Shown here piece by piece: positions 1-7,326 of a stretch of DNA of 64,000 bases (its first letter is position 1; the number at the start of each line of letters is the position of its first letter). Both the position numbers and the translations under genes were made by a program. Source of the DNA: Duganella sp. CF458 (GTDB lineage: Bacteria > Pseudomonadota > Gammaproteobacteria > Burkholderiales > Burkholderiaceae_D). The stretch spans positions 62,001 through 126,000 of the forward strand of contig NZ_FOOF01000017.1 in NCBI RefSeq assembly GCF_900113115.1. Reading direction: 5' to 3'. The notes under the pieces are model-generated. The model did not search any database, was not told the DNA's origin, and saw nothing but the letters and a program-made list of their open reading frames with translations.

Positions 1-1622
1 AAACTGCACTGGTGGTCGGCTTGCCGAATGCAGCCAACACCACGCAGCGCGGCCAGCAAATCCGCATCCAGTTCCCATGGCAGCGCGGCCCTGGCGCCAA
101 TGCGGGCGGTGCCAACCACAATACGGACAAGGAGGGCAATGCGCCCGGCGACGACAGCTCCGGCACCTGGGTGCGCGTCTCCGAAGCACTGGCTGGCCCG
201 AACTTTGGCAGCCAGTTCACGCCACGCATCGGCACTGAAGTGCTGGTCGATTTTATCGAAGGCGATATCGACCGCCCAATCGTGGTGGCCCAGCTCTATA
301 CCGGCAGCGACCGCCCGCCTTTCTCGGCCGGCATTGACTCGAGCGCCAACCACGCCGGCGTCATTTCCGGCATCCATAGCCACGCCCTCGACGGCGGTGG
401 TTACAACCAATGGGTGCTGGACGACACCAGCCAGCAACTGCGCATGCGCCTTGCCAGCAGCACGGCGGCCAGCCAGTTAAACCTCGGCCACATCGTGCAC
501 CAGGCGCCCGATTCCGCCACGCGCGGCGCGCATCGCGGCACCGGCTTCGAACTGCGCACCGACGCCTGGGCAGTGCTGCGCTCGGGCGAAGGTCTGCTGC
601 TGACAACCAGCCGCCGCGGCGCGCAAGGCAGCGGCATCAGCTCGACCCAGCTCGAAGCCGACGACGCGATCGAACGCCTGCGCGCCAGCCAGAAGCTGGC
701 CGACAGCCTGGCCAAGCCCGCCGCCCAACAACACGCCCTGTACAGCGCAGACGCCATCAAGGCACAGCAGGACATGCTCAAGCAGCTCGACCCGAAGCAG
801 GACGGCAAATATAGCGGCGCCGTCAACGGCCAGGCCGCCCAGCGTGCGCAAGAAGGCGCCCGCGACCTCGATTCCGCCAAGCCGGTGGAACGCTTCGGCA
901 GCGCCGTCACCGTGATCGACAGCGTCGACAGCATCAACTTCGCCACGCCCGCCTCCACCCTGCTGTTCGCAGGCGAGCAACTGCACTGGACCAGCGGCTC
1001 CGACCTGCACCTGACGGCCGGCCAGACCTATTCCAGCGTGGCCGCCAACGCCGCCACCCTGTTCACACGCGAAGGCGGCATCAAGGCCATCGCAGGCAAT
1101 GGCGACGTCTCGCTGCAAGCCAATACCGGCGAACTGGAAATCCTGGCCGACAAGGAAGTCGTGATCATGTCGGTCAACGACGGCATTGAGATCAAGGCCA
1201 ACAAGAAGATTGTGCTGCACGCCGGCCAGTCGTCGATTGTGCTGGAAGACGGAAACATCACCTTCGCCTGCCCGGGCAACTTCACGGTCAAGTCCGCCAA
1301 GCATGATTTTCAAAGTGCCGCGTCAAAACCTGCAGAATTGCAGGTGCTACCAACAAATCTCACGAGGGTGGATAACTACATAGCCTTAAGTTATCGTGAT
1401 ATGGACGGTGATCCAATGGCCGGAGTGAAATACAAGATCAAATTTGAGGGCGGAACTGTGATTGCCGGAGTATTGGACGATCAGGGAATCGCACGGCATG
1501 AAAATGTGCCGAGTCGACCGCTTCGCGCCGAATACGAGGCTCGCGAACCCAACGCTGAAAAGCCCTGGCCACCACTTTCTCAAATGGTTGCTCAAGCGAA
1601 TAGTAAGTTCGCGCGCGGATAG
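1..1622 (+). CDS. vgrG: Type VI secretion VgrG spike protein, 5' end outside window
   Basis: This is the C-terminal part of a type VI secretion VgrG, the trimeric spike at the tip of the Hcp tube that carries effectors into target cells. The reading frame is open from the first bases, so the true start lies upstream; a GTG at 12 is internal. Visible in order are the end of the gp5-like OB-fold (FPWQRG, then GTEVLVDFIEGD), the Vgr-specific segment (GVISGIHSHALDGGG), a DUF2345 beta-helical region rich in short polar repeats, and an 80-residue transthyretin-like tail starting near nt 1365. The tail is clearly less GC-rich than the rest. The candidate effector gene starts 8 nt downstream, so the tail is probably the adaptor for that cargo (inference). 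Confidence 0.93.
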   Translation, partial: TALVVGLPNAANTTQRGQQIRIQFPWQRGPGANAGGANHNTDKEGNAPGDDSSGTWVRVSEALAGPNFGSQFTPRIGTEVLVDFIEGDIDRPIVVAQLYTGSDRPPFSAGIDSSANHAGVISGIHSHALDGGGYNQWVLDDTSQQLRMRLASSTAASQLNLGHIVHQAPDSATRGAHRGTGFELRTDAWAVLRSGEGLLLTTSRRGAQGSGISSTQLEADDAIERLRASQKLADSLAKPAAQQHALYSADAIKAQQDMLKQLDPKQDGKYSGAVNGQAAQRAQEGARDLDSAKPVERFGSAVTVIDSVDSINFATPASTLLFAGEQLHWTSGSDLHLTAGQTYSSVAANAATLFTREGGIKAIAGNGDVSLQANTGELEILADKEVVIMSVNDGIEIKANKKIVLHAGQSSIVLEDGNITFACPGNFTVKSAKHDFQSAASKPAELQVLPTNLTRVDNYIALSYRDMDGDPMAGVKYKIKFEGGTVIAGVLDDQGIARHENVPSRPLRAEYEAREPNAEKPWPPLSQMVAQANSKFARG

Positions 1623-1630
1623 CTAAGAAT

Positions 1631-3031
1631 ATGAATGACGAATTTGAGAATGCCCTTGCCTGGTTCCAGGCTGCGCCGGCAAACTGGTTAAAGAGTGCAA
1701 GACAAGACTTCGAAGCGTGTGCAGAATGGATCTGGGGCGTACTTCAAGGCGATTTCAACGAAAATGCATCGACAGCTCAAACTGTCACATCCACAGTTGT
1801 TTCGATGGTGCCTTTCGTTGACCAACTCTGTGATGCTCGAGATCTAGTCGCAAACTGCAAGAAGATTAATCAGGAGCCCAATGAAACTTGGCACTGGATC
1901 GCATTGGTGCTTACCCTATTAGGCCTTTTTCCAACCGTAGGCTCGCTACTGAAAGGCTGCGGGAAAGTCATGTTCGCGGGCATTCGGAAGGCAGCCCACA
2001 AGCGTGGAATTGCCGCAGCGGCCGGCAAAGGAATCGACGCTGCGATAGCAAACCTCAACAGGTTCCTTGAGAATCCGCAGGTAAAAAAAACGCTTAAGGC
2101 GCTTAAGATCGACAATCCGTATAAATTCCTGTCCAACAAAGTTAGCGGTCTTGCAGCACAACTCAATAGTTCCAAGCTGATGTCGGCGTTCAATGAAGTC
2201 AGGAATGCTGCGGAATCACTGCTGACCCTCGTAAAGAAATGGGGCAACGACGCACTCTCGACACGTGCAGGAGCCCTGCTGCTTACAATCGATAAAGTAG
2301 CTCGCTTTGCGCCTAACAAGCTCGCACGGGCTGTGCAGCCAGTTCAAGATCTATTGAACAGGCTCGCAACCAGACTAAATATCGAGGCCGATATGATGCA
2401 TCGTGCGCGCCTCAACACTACAAACCCTCATGCATGGAAGTACCTGTCGGAGGCGGAAGAGCTGAATGAGTTCGAGAAGTTGAAGCCCAAATGGGTCGAC
2501 AAGAGGGTCGACTTCCCTTATGACCCAGCAGAAAATTTCACGCCCAAAAGGGATTGGCCCGACCTCAGCGATGCCGGGCCAAAAATGACAAAAGGGAAGT
2601 TCAGGACCTTCCATGACCTTGAGGCAATTACCCTGCCTCCAGGTACTAAGATTTACCGCGTAGTGGCGCCAACTTCAGTGGACAATAGCATTTGTTGGAT
2701 GTCGGAGAGCGAGTTCAAGGCGCTCAAATCCAAAGATGACTGGCGCCGCAAATTTGCGGTCTGGGCAAGTTGGAATAGCAATGGTGAATATGTAACCTAC
2801 ATCGTCCCCGCTGGGGCCGGTCTACGAGTATGGTCCGGCCCCGCTGCGTCACAGCGGCTTGGGGCATCGCAATACGTACTCGAGGGAGGGGCGGAACAGA
2901 TTGTTCTGGATCCAACGATGTTAGAGAAGCAGTTTGTTGGGCGACGAAATCCGACAAATTGGGGTTATGACAGCTTCGGCGAAACGGTAGACCTTACTGG
3001 CGTGCCTGTTTTATCAAATAACTGGATGTAA
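1631..3031 (+). CDS. Candidate VgrG-linked type VI effector with possible ADP-ribosyltransferase-like C-terminus
   Basis: A 466-residue protein encoded directly after vgrG and before a likely immunity gene, which is the usual place for a type VI effector. Residues 50-120 form a pre-toxin-like region with a hydrophobic stretch at 88-116 (WHWIALVLTLLGLFP). Residues 120-315 are helical and basic. The C-terminal 150 residues look like the toxin: IYRVV (Arg 343), CWMSESEF, an aromatic AVWASWNS segment and YVLEGGAEQIVLD (Glu 418, Glu 422). An Arg followed by a late Glu pair recalls ADP-ribosyltransferase folds, but this is a guess from spacing. No signal peptide or PAAR domain is present. Base composition is less GC-rich than the vgrG core, as in exchanged cargo modules. 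Confidence 0.7.
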   Translation: MNDEFENALAWFQAAPANWLKSARQDFEACAEWIWGVLQGDFNENASTAQTVTSTVVSMVPFVDQLCDARDLVANCKKINQEPNETWHWIALVLTLLGLFPTVGSLLKGCGKVMFAGIRKAAHKRGIAAAAGKGIDAAIANLNRFLENPQVKKTLKALKIDNPYKFLSNKVSGLAAQLNSSKLMSAFNEVRNAAESLLTLVKKWGNDALSTRAGALLLTIDKVARFAPNKLARAVQPVQDLLNRLATRLNIEADMMHRARLNTTNPHAWKYLSEAEELNEFEKLKPKWVDKRVDFPYDPAENFTPKRDWPDLSDAGPKMTKGKFRTFHDLEAITLPPGTKIYRVVAPTSVDNSICWMSESEFKALKSKDDWRRKFAVWASWNSNGEYVTYIVPAGAGLRVWSGPAASQRLGASQYVLEGGAEQIVLDPTMLEKQFVGRRNPTNWGYDSFGETVDLTGVPVLSNNWM

Positions 3032-3041
3032 GTGCAACGCT

Positions 3042-3986
3042 ATGGACGCCGCAACTAAACAAACCATTTTTCTTCTGGAACGTTATACCTCACCGGAGTA
3101 CTTCGCGCGACTCTTAGAAACCTGGGAGAATTTCGTTGCGCTCAACGAGGCTTCCGTCACTAAGCTTTCGTCCAACCTTCCGCTCGACCTCAGGCAAAGG
3201 CCTCTTCCAGAACAAGGCGATATAGTGTGGAATTCCATCGTGCTCCCAAATTACAGGAGGACGTTAGAAGCATTACGCGATGCGCATCACAGGATTGAAC
3301 TTGGAGACTTGACTGCGCTGGCCACCGCCAACAAAGTCATGAACGACTTCAAAGGAGAGCAGGACTATTCAAACGAGTGGATGACGCCGGAGGATCAAGA
3401 CAATTACTCGAACCTGTTGTCCACAGCCGTTCAGTATGCATCCAACATCGTCGCAACTGAAGATGCCAATTGGAAGGCCGGTTCCCTATCAACCGATTAC
3501 TACGCTTCTGGCCGAGGACCGCTCGATCTCCCGAACAGAATGCCGCGATATCGAATAAGCTCCAAAATCTCTACTGCATCGGGTGAGCCTTTGTCCATCG
3601 CTGGAATTTACATGCCGGACGTTGAGCACAGTATGCCGCAGTTCCTTTCAACCCGTAAGGAAATTGCGCCCTCTGCTTCAATCTTGGTCGGCTACAAAAA
3701 CGAAGTCGATGAAGATGGCGCAGTCACAGGCCAAAAGCGAATCCTAAAAAAGTCCGCTTGCATTTGGTCTCTGGTTGAATTGGTTGCAGATGCGACCGCT
3801 GAAGAACTGCCGCCCATTTCATCGGACTTGGAACGCGTTCCAGCGCTCGAACGCTGTCCAAGGTCCGGAGACTACTTTTCTCCAGCCAAGCCGGATTCAC
3901 GCAGGTATTTCGAAGCCGGCGATCTTATGCCGGACCTGGGAAGTACGTATGGACGCACCATTTGGCAATGGGTCCAGGACCAGTAG
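3042..3986 (+). CDS. Candidate immunity protein for the upstream effector
   Basis: A 314-residue soluble protein with no signal peptide, starting 10 nt after the candidate effector. Its C-terminus carries a CPRSGDYFSP segment, then FEAGDLMP and YGRTIWQW. This CP-SG ... G--MP ... YG-tiWqW layout resembles polymorphic-toxin immunity families of the Imm71/Imm72 kind, though I could not confirm the family. The N-terminal half is helical and acidic. A cytoplasmic location would suit neutralising a toxin that acts in the cytosol. Context (vgrG, effector, this gene) is the main support; the name is inferred. Confidence 0.6.
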   Translation: MDAATKQTIFLLERYTSPEYFARLLETWENFVALNEASVTKLSSNLPLDLRQRPLPEQGDIVWNSIVLPNYRRTLEALRDAHHRIELGDLTALATANKVMNDFKGEQDYSNEWMTPEDQDNYSNLLSTAVQYASNIVATEDANWKAGSLSTDYYASGRGPLDLPNRMPRYRISSKISTASGEPLSIAGIYMPDVEHSMPQFLSTRKEIAPSASILVGYKNEVDEDGAVTGQKRILKKSACIWSLVELVADATAEELPPISSDLERVPALERCPRSGDYFSPAKPDSRRYFEAGDLMPDLGSTYGRTIWQWVQDQ

Positions 3987-4029
3987 CGCATTGCAAATGA
4001 AAGGTGTCGCACTAACCGATAGCCGCAGA

Positions 4030-4224
4030 ATGATGAAAATGCTTTTAGCCGCCTGTATTCTTTTCACGACGACGAGCCCAACCTTCGCATTGGATGATCC
4101 CAAATCGAAGCCAAAATGCACCAGCATCCCATGCGCAAATACGCTTACTGGTGAAGACCTGACTCAATTTACCTCGACGACGAGGCAGGAAAAGAGATGG
4201 CAATTCCCGCGAGCGAGCCAATGA
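4030..4224 (+). CDS. Short secreted protein, possibly a truncated remnant
   Basis: A 64-residue frame starting MMKMLLAACILFTTTSPTFA, a convincing Sec signal peptide with an Ala-x-Ala-like cleavage site, followed by about 44 residues with two cysteines (CTSIPC). It lies 43 nt after the candidate immunity gene, and its stop overlaps an internal ATG (4221) of the next gene as ATGA. The last 20 residues (from about nt 4155) look poor. The frame used by the next gene is open from about nt 4155 and reads IYLDDEAGKEM upstream of its own ATG, so a frameshift or truncated gene is possible. Function unknown. Confidence 0.4.
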   Translation: MMKMLLAACILFTTTSPTFALDDPKSKPKCTSIPCANTLTGEDLTQFTSTTRQEKRWQFPRASQ

Positions 4225-4706
4225 AGGGGGTTCTCGCCTGGTCTTTAATTGCCCTTCTCCTCCTGGCTGGCTGTACCCCCGATGTGTCAAAGCCAGGCGT
4301 ATCAGATGATCTGGAAAAGCTGCGTGGAATGATTGATCTGCAAATTCCGGCCAAGTCGGGGCGCTGGGAAGTCTTTGGCACGCCTGAATACACAGGCGGC
4401 GTGCCGGGACCGACCTTTCTCATTACGCTCGTCGCCGAGCTCCATGCGGAAAGGCCCTGGCTGGATACGCAAAGGGACTCGACCGGCCCTATCTATATCG
4501 CACCCGAAGCAGCAAGGGCCTGGCTATCCGACGACTTCCGTCAGTTGCTGGAAAAGGATAAAGGCGCCCAAGTAGAACTTTCCAGCAAAGCGAACTGCAG
4601 AAAGTTCACCACCGCACTGAAGAAAACGGGCGAGCCGCTTACAGGATTCGTTTGCGCAAGCCCAGATCGAATATTGCTCTACTTGACCATATGGTCTGAA
4701 CAATAG
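4197..4706 (+). CDS. Hypothetical lipoprotein
   Basis: A 169-residue protein with a lipoprotein signal (LIALLLLAGC, lipobox LAGC). Two starts are possible. ATG 4197 has an AGGA six bases upstream. ATG 4221 overlaps the preceding stop as ATGA and gives a tighter signal peptide (MKGVLAW). The mature part contains GRWEVFGTPEYTGG and two further cysteines (NCRKF, FVCAS) that may pair. Lying in the vgrG cargo module, it could be a periplasmic immunity or accessory lipoprotein, but no family was recognised and no function is assigned. Confidence 0.65.
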   Translation: MAIPASEPMKGVLAWSLIALLLLAGCTPDVSKPGVSDDLEKLRGMIDLQIPAKSGRWEVFGTPEYTGGVPGPTFLITLVAELHAERPWLDTQRDSTGPIYIAPEAARAWLSDDFRQLLEKDKGAQVELSSKANCRKFTTALKKTGEPLTGFVCASPDRILLYLTIWSEQ

Positions 4707-4715
4707 AATTCCAGT

Positions 4716-5264
4716 ATGAAGAAAATCAAACTCGCCGCATTTGCACTTATCACCTCCTGTACCGCAGCCTTCGCGCAGTCGCCCATTGCCGCGATCGAGG
4801 GTGAGTACAAGCTCACTTCATCGACTACCGTACCGGCGAGCAAATGGGGTTACAACAAGGCCCACATTTCGATCAGGAAGCTGGATGAGCGGCACGCGGT
4901 GATCCTGCTATCCTGCGAATGGAAGGATGAACCTAAAGCCAGATGCGATGACTATTACTTCGCACAATGGCGCGATGAGGGTCTTTATCTGCAGGATATG
5001 AACACGGACGGCTTCTTCCGCATGTATTTCGATCCGGCTGCCCGCATCTTTACCGTGATATGGCGCGGCGCGGATCGAAAAGGAAGCGTCCGTCGCGACG
5101 TGTACGGACCTGCCAACGGCGCTCCTGAAGATGCGGCGTTAGCCCGGCGCCTGAAACGCGCCGAGAAGAGTTATGTACATCCGGATAACGTGCGTGCGTT
5201 CGGCACGCACGATAGATGGAAGTACGAGGCAAACCGCATCGAGTTCCAAAACACTACACTTTGA
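4716..5264 (+). CDS. Hypothetical periplasmic protein
   Basis: A 182-residue protein beginning MKKIKLAAFALITSCTAAFAQ, a clear Sec signal peptide with cleavage after AFA. The mature domain looks like an all-beta fold (IEGEYKLTSS, HAVILLSCEW, FRMYFDP, FTVIWRGADR) ending in a helical, basic tail. It starts 10 nt after the lipoprotein gene and probably shares its transcript. Its 3' end overlaps the convergent nagX-like gene by 11 nt. No family was recognised; like its neighbour it may belong to the type VI cargo module. Confidence 0.65.
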   Translation: MKKIKLAAFALITSCTAAFAQSPIAAIEGEYKLTSSTTVPASKWGYNKAHISIRKLDERHAVILLSCEWKDEPKARCDDYYFAQWRDEGLYLQDMNTDGFFRMYFDPAARIFTVIWRGADRKGSVRRDVYGPANGAPEDAALARRLKRAEKSYVHPDNVRAFGTHDRWKYEANRIEFQNTTL

Positions 5265-6321
5265 TGTAGATCCTCCGCTTGTCCAGCCAATAGCCGACCA
5301 GCCAGCAAGCAAGCATGAACAGCAGCGCAAAGGCCAGCGAGGCAGCTTTAGGGCTGCCGATCGGCCCCAGCGCCGCGGCGAGAGGCGCATAGGTGCCGGT
5401 CTTGTCCAGCGCAACAACTGCTACTTGCGACAGCATGTAGATGAACAGGGTGTTCTTGCCGAACACTTCAAAGAAGTAGGTCCAGCGCTGCGCGCCACGC
5501 ACCTCGATAACCCAGGCGAGCGCCGCCAGCGCGAGCAGCGCCGTTCCGGTCGAGAACAGCACGTAGCTGCCAGTCCACAGTTTCTTATTGATCGGCAGCA
5601 GCGGGGCCCAGAGCAGCGCCAGCGCCGAAAGTACGACGCCGGCCGCAGCCAACACGCCAAGCGTGCGGCTTGTCGCGCCATTCTCGCGCAGGTAGCGGCC
5701 AGCAAAATAACCGCCGATGACGTTCACCGTAGCAGGTAAGGTACCGAGCAAGCCTTCAGGGTCGAAGGGAATGCCCTCGCCTTTGTACAGGTGGCTGGAG
5801 CCAAAGACCCAAAGATCAACGGCCCGGCCAGCGTTGCCGTCCAGGCTGTAGTCGCCGAACAGCGCCATGACCAGCCAATGGCCTAGCAGCGCGACAACGC
5901 TGACCGCCAACGCACCGCGTCCGCTAAGGTAATGCAGCACCAGCGCAGCGATACCGAAGCACAGGCCGATTCGCTGCAGCACGCCGGGCAGGCGAACGTC
6001 GCTTAAAGGCCCACCCAGCTTGGGCAAAAGGCACAGCAGCAGGCCAAGGGCAACGATTGTAACGGTGCGCTTGCCGATTTTCGCCAGCACGGCGCTGCTA
6101 CCCATGCCTTCATAGCGCGGCAACGTGAACGCAAGCGCATTACCCACCACGAACAGGAAACTGGGGAACACCCAATCCGTCGGTGTAAAGCCGTGCCAGG
6201 GTGCATGCAGCAGTGGCGTGTAGACGTAACTCCAGCTGCCCGGCGTATTCACGATGATCATCAGGGCCACTGTCAGGCCGCGCAGGACGTCCAGCGACTG
6301 GTAGCGAGTGGCGGCATTCAT
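5254..6321 (-). CDS. nagX: NagX-like inner-membrane protein (DUF5009 / acyltransferase-like)
   Basis: A polytopic membrane protein related to the heparan-alpha-glucosaminide N-acetyltransferase family (DUF1624/DUF5009). It shows the N-terminal SLDVLRGLTVALMIIVN signature followed by TPTDWVFPSFLFVVG, then about nine further hydrophobic segments and a short basic C-terminus (YWLDKRRIYIKV). In Xanthomonas-type N-acetylglucosamine loci NagX is needed for GlcNAc use, probably as an inner-membrane transporter. I chose the ATG at 6321 because it overlaps the GH18 stop as ATGA and begins at the conserved family start; an upstream in-frame start at 6438 would add 39 unrelated residues. The GH18, receptor and regulator neighbours support an amino-sugar role. 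Confidence 0.82.
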   Translation of the reverse strand: MNAATRYQSLDVLRGLTVALMIIVNTPGSWSYVYTPLLHAPWHGFTPTDWVFPSFLFVVGNALAFTLPRYEGMGSSAVLAKIGKRTVTIVALGLLLCLLPKLGGPLSDVRLPGVLQRIGLCFGIAALVLHYLSGRGALAVSVVALLGHWLVMALFGDYSLDGNAGRAVDLWVFGSSHLYKGEGIPFDPEGLLGTLPATVNVIGGYFAGRYLRENGATSRTLGVLAAAGVVLSALALLWAPLLPINKKLWTGSYVLFSTGTALLALAALAWVIEVRGAQRWTYFFEVFGKNTLFIYMLSQVAVVALDKTGTYAPLAAALGPIGSPKAASLAFALLFMLACWLVGYWLDKRRIYIKV

Positions 6322-7256
6322 TGGACAAACTCGCGCGAAGGATTCGTGGCTGGCGCCAGGATACGCCGGTAGGCTCCCGCCGGCACATTCGTCATCGAAC
6401 TGCAGTTCGGTTCCGCCCCCTTGGACGGCTTGCCGCACGGCTGATCGCGGTCAAGCGACCAATAATGGATACCCGCCATGCCCATCTTGCGCACTGCTGC
6501 GGCGGTTGCGCGCGCATCAGCCAGGGTGTAGACGTTTTCCACCACGTCGTTTACCCCGATCATGGGTGTCAATTCAATCTGCGAGTACGGCACCTTGTAC
6601 TTGCGGTGCACATTTTGCGCGGCCTGGATGGCGGATGCTCCCATGTCGCAGCGCCCACGTCGTACCACGCATGCCTTTCGGCTCGCCGGCCCATAATCCA
6701 TCACCATCAGGTTAAGCACGAAATCCTGGACTCCATGCTTGCGCAGCGCGGCCAGCACCTGCTCGCCCGTCTCATTGAGGCTGCGCCCACTTCCGTCAGA
6801 GGCGGCGTGGGTGGCGATGGTAAAGCTGAAACGCAGCTGTGGATGCGCCCTCTGCGCCAGGGCGATGCGCGCGAGCAGCGCATCGATCTGCGCAGCCGTC
6901 TGGCCGTGCTCGATGTCGAAGTCAAAACCGATCAGCTGTGGCGATGCGTAGCGCGATACGAAAGCCTCCATTCCCTCGTCGGTGGTGCAGGTGAAGATAT
7001 TGCCCTGCCCTCCCGTCGAAACAATGTAGCCAACGCCAGCCTTGACGAAGCGCGGCACGTTGTCGGCGGCGACGGTGGCGCCATCAAGCTCGCCCCAACG
7101 CTCTTGGCCACATTCGCCGCGCGCGAAGGCCCAGGTCTGCACTCCCTGCGCCGGATCCCAAGGCGACAGGTATTTGTAGGGACTATGGACGACCGACGGC
7201 GCCGCAGCGGCAGCAGTCGTGAGGGCGGCAAGCACTGCCAGCATTACTTTGCGCAT
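6318..7256 (-). CDS. Secreted glycoside hydrolase family 18 (chitinase/hexosaminidase-like)
   Basis: A 312-residue exported enzyme with signal peptide MRKVMLAVLAALTTAAAAA. The GH18 fold is shown by the substrate-binding SxGG-type motif (VSTGGQGN, residues 79-86) and the catalytic DxDxE motif in LIGFDFDIEHG (Asp112, Asp114, Glu116 as acid/base). A later NLMVMDYGP matches the barrel strand carrying the Met-Asp-Tyr trio that holds the N-acetyl group. It probably releases short chito-oligosaccharides or GlcNAc in the periplasm. It is downstream of the TonB-dependent receptor, separated by a hairpin terminator, and its stop overlaps the nagX-like start by 4 nt. Confidence 0.85.
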   Translation of the reverse strand: MRKVMLAVLAALTTAAAAAPSVVHSPYKYLSPWDPAQGVQTWAFARGECGQERWGELDGATVAADNVPRFVKAGVGYIVSTGGQGNIFTCTTDEGMEAFVSRYASPQLIGFDFDIEHGQTAAQIDALLARIALAQRAHPQLRFSFTIATHAASDGSGRSLNETGEQVLAALRKHGVQDFVLNLMVMDYGPASRKACVVRRGRCDMGASAIQAAQNVHRKYKVPYSQIELTPMIGVNDVVENVYTLADARATAAAVRKMGMAGIHYWSLDRDQPCGKPSKGAEPNCSSMTNVPAGAYRRILAPATNPSREFVQ

Positions 7257-7270
7257 TCAAACTCCGGATA

Positions 7271-7302
7271 CAAAAAAGGCAGGGCTCCGAGGGAACCCTG
7301 CC
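7271..7302 (-). terminator. Rho-independent terminator after the TonB-dependent receptor
   Basis: On the minus strand a 7-bp stem (GGCAGGG/CCCTGCC, 7278-7284 with 7296-7302) with an 11-nt loop is followed by six T (7272-7277). It lies between the receptor gene and the GH18 gene on the same strand, so it probably lowers rather than abolishes expression of the downstream hydrolase and nagX-like genes. Confidence 0.75.
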
Positions 7303-7326
7303 ATAACACTCTTACATCGGGATCAA

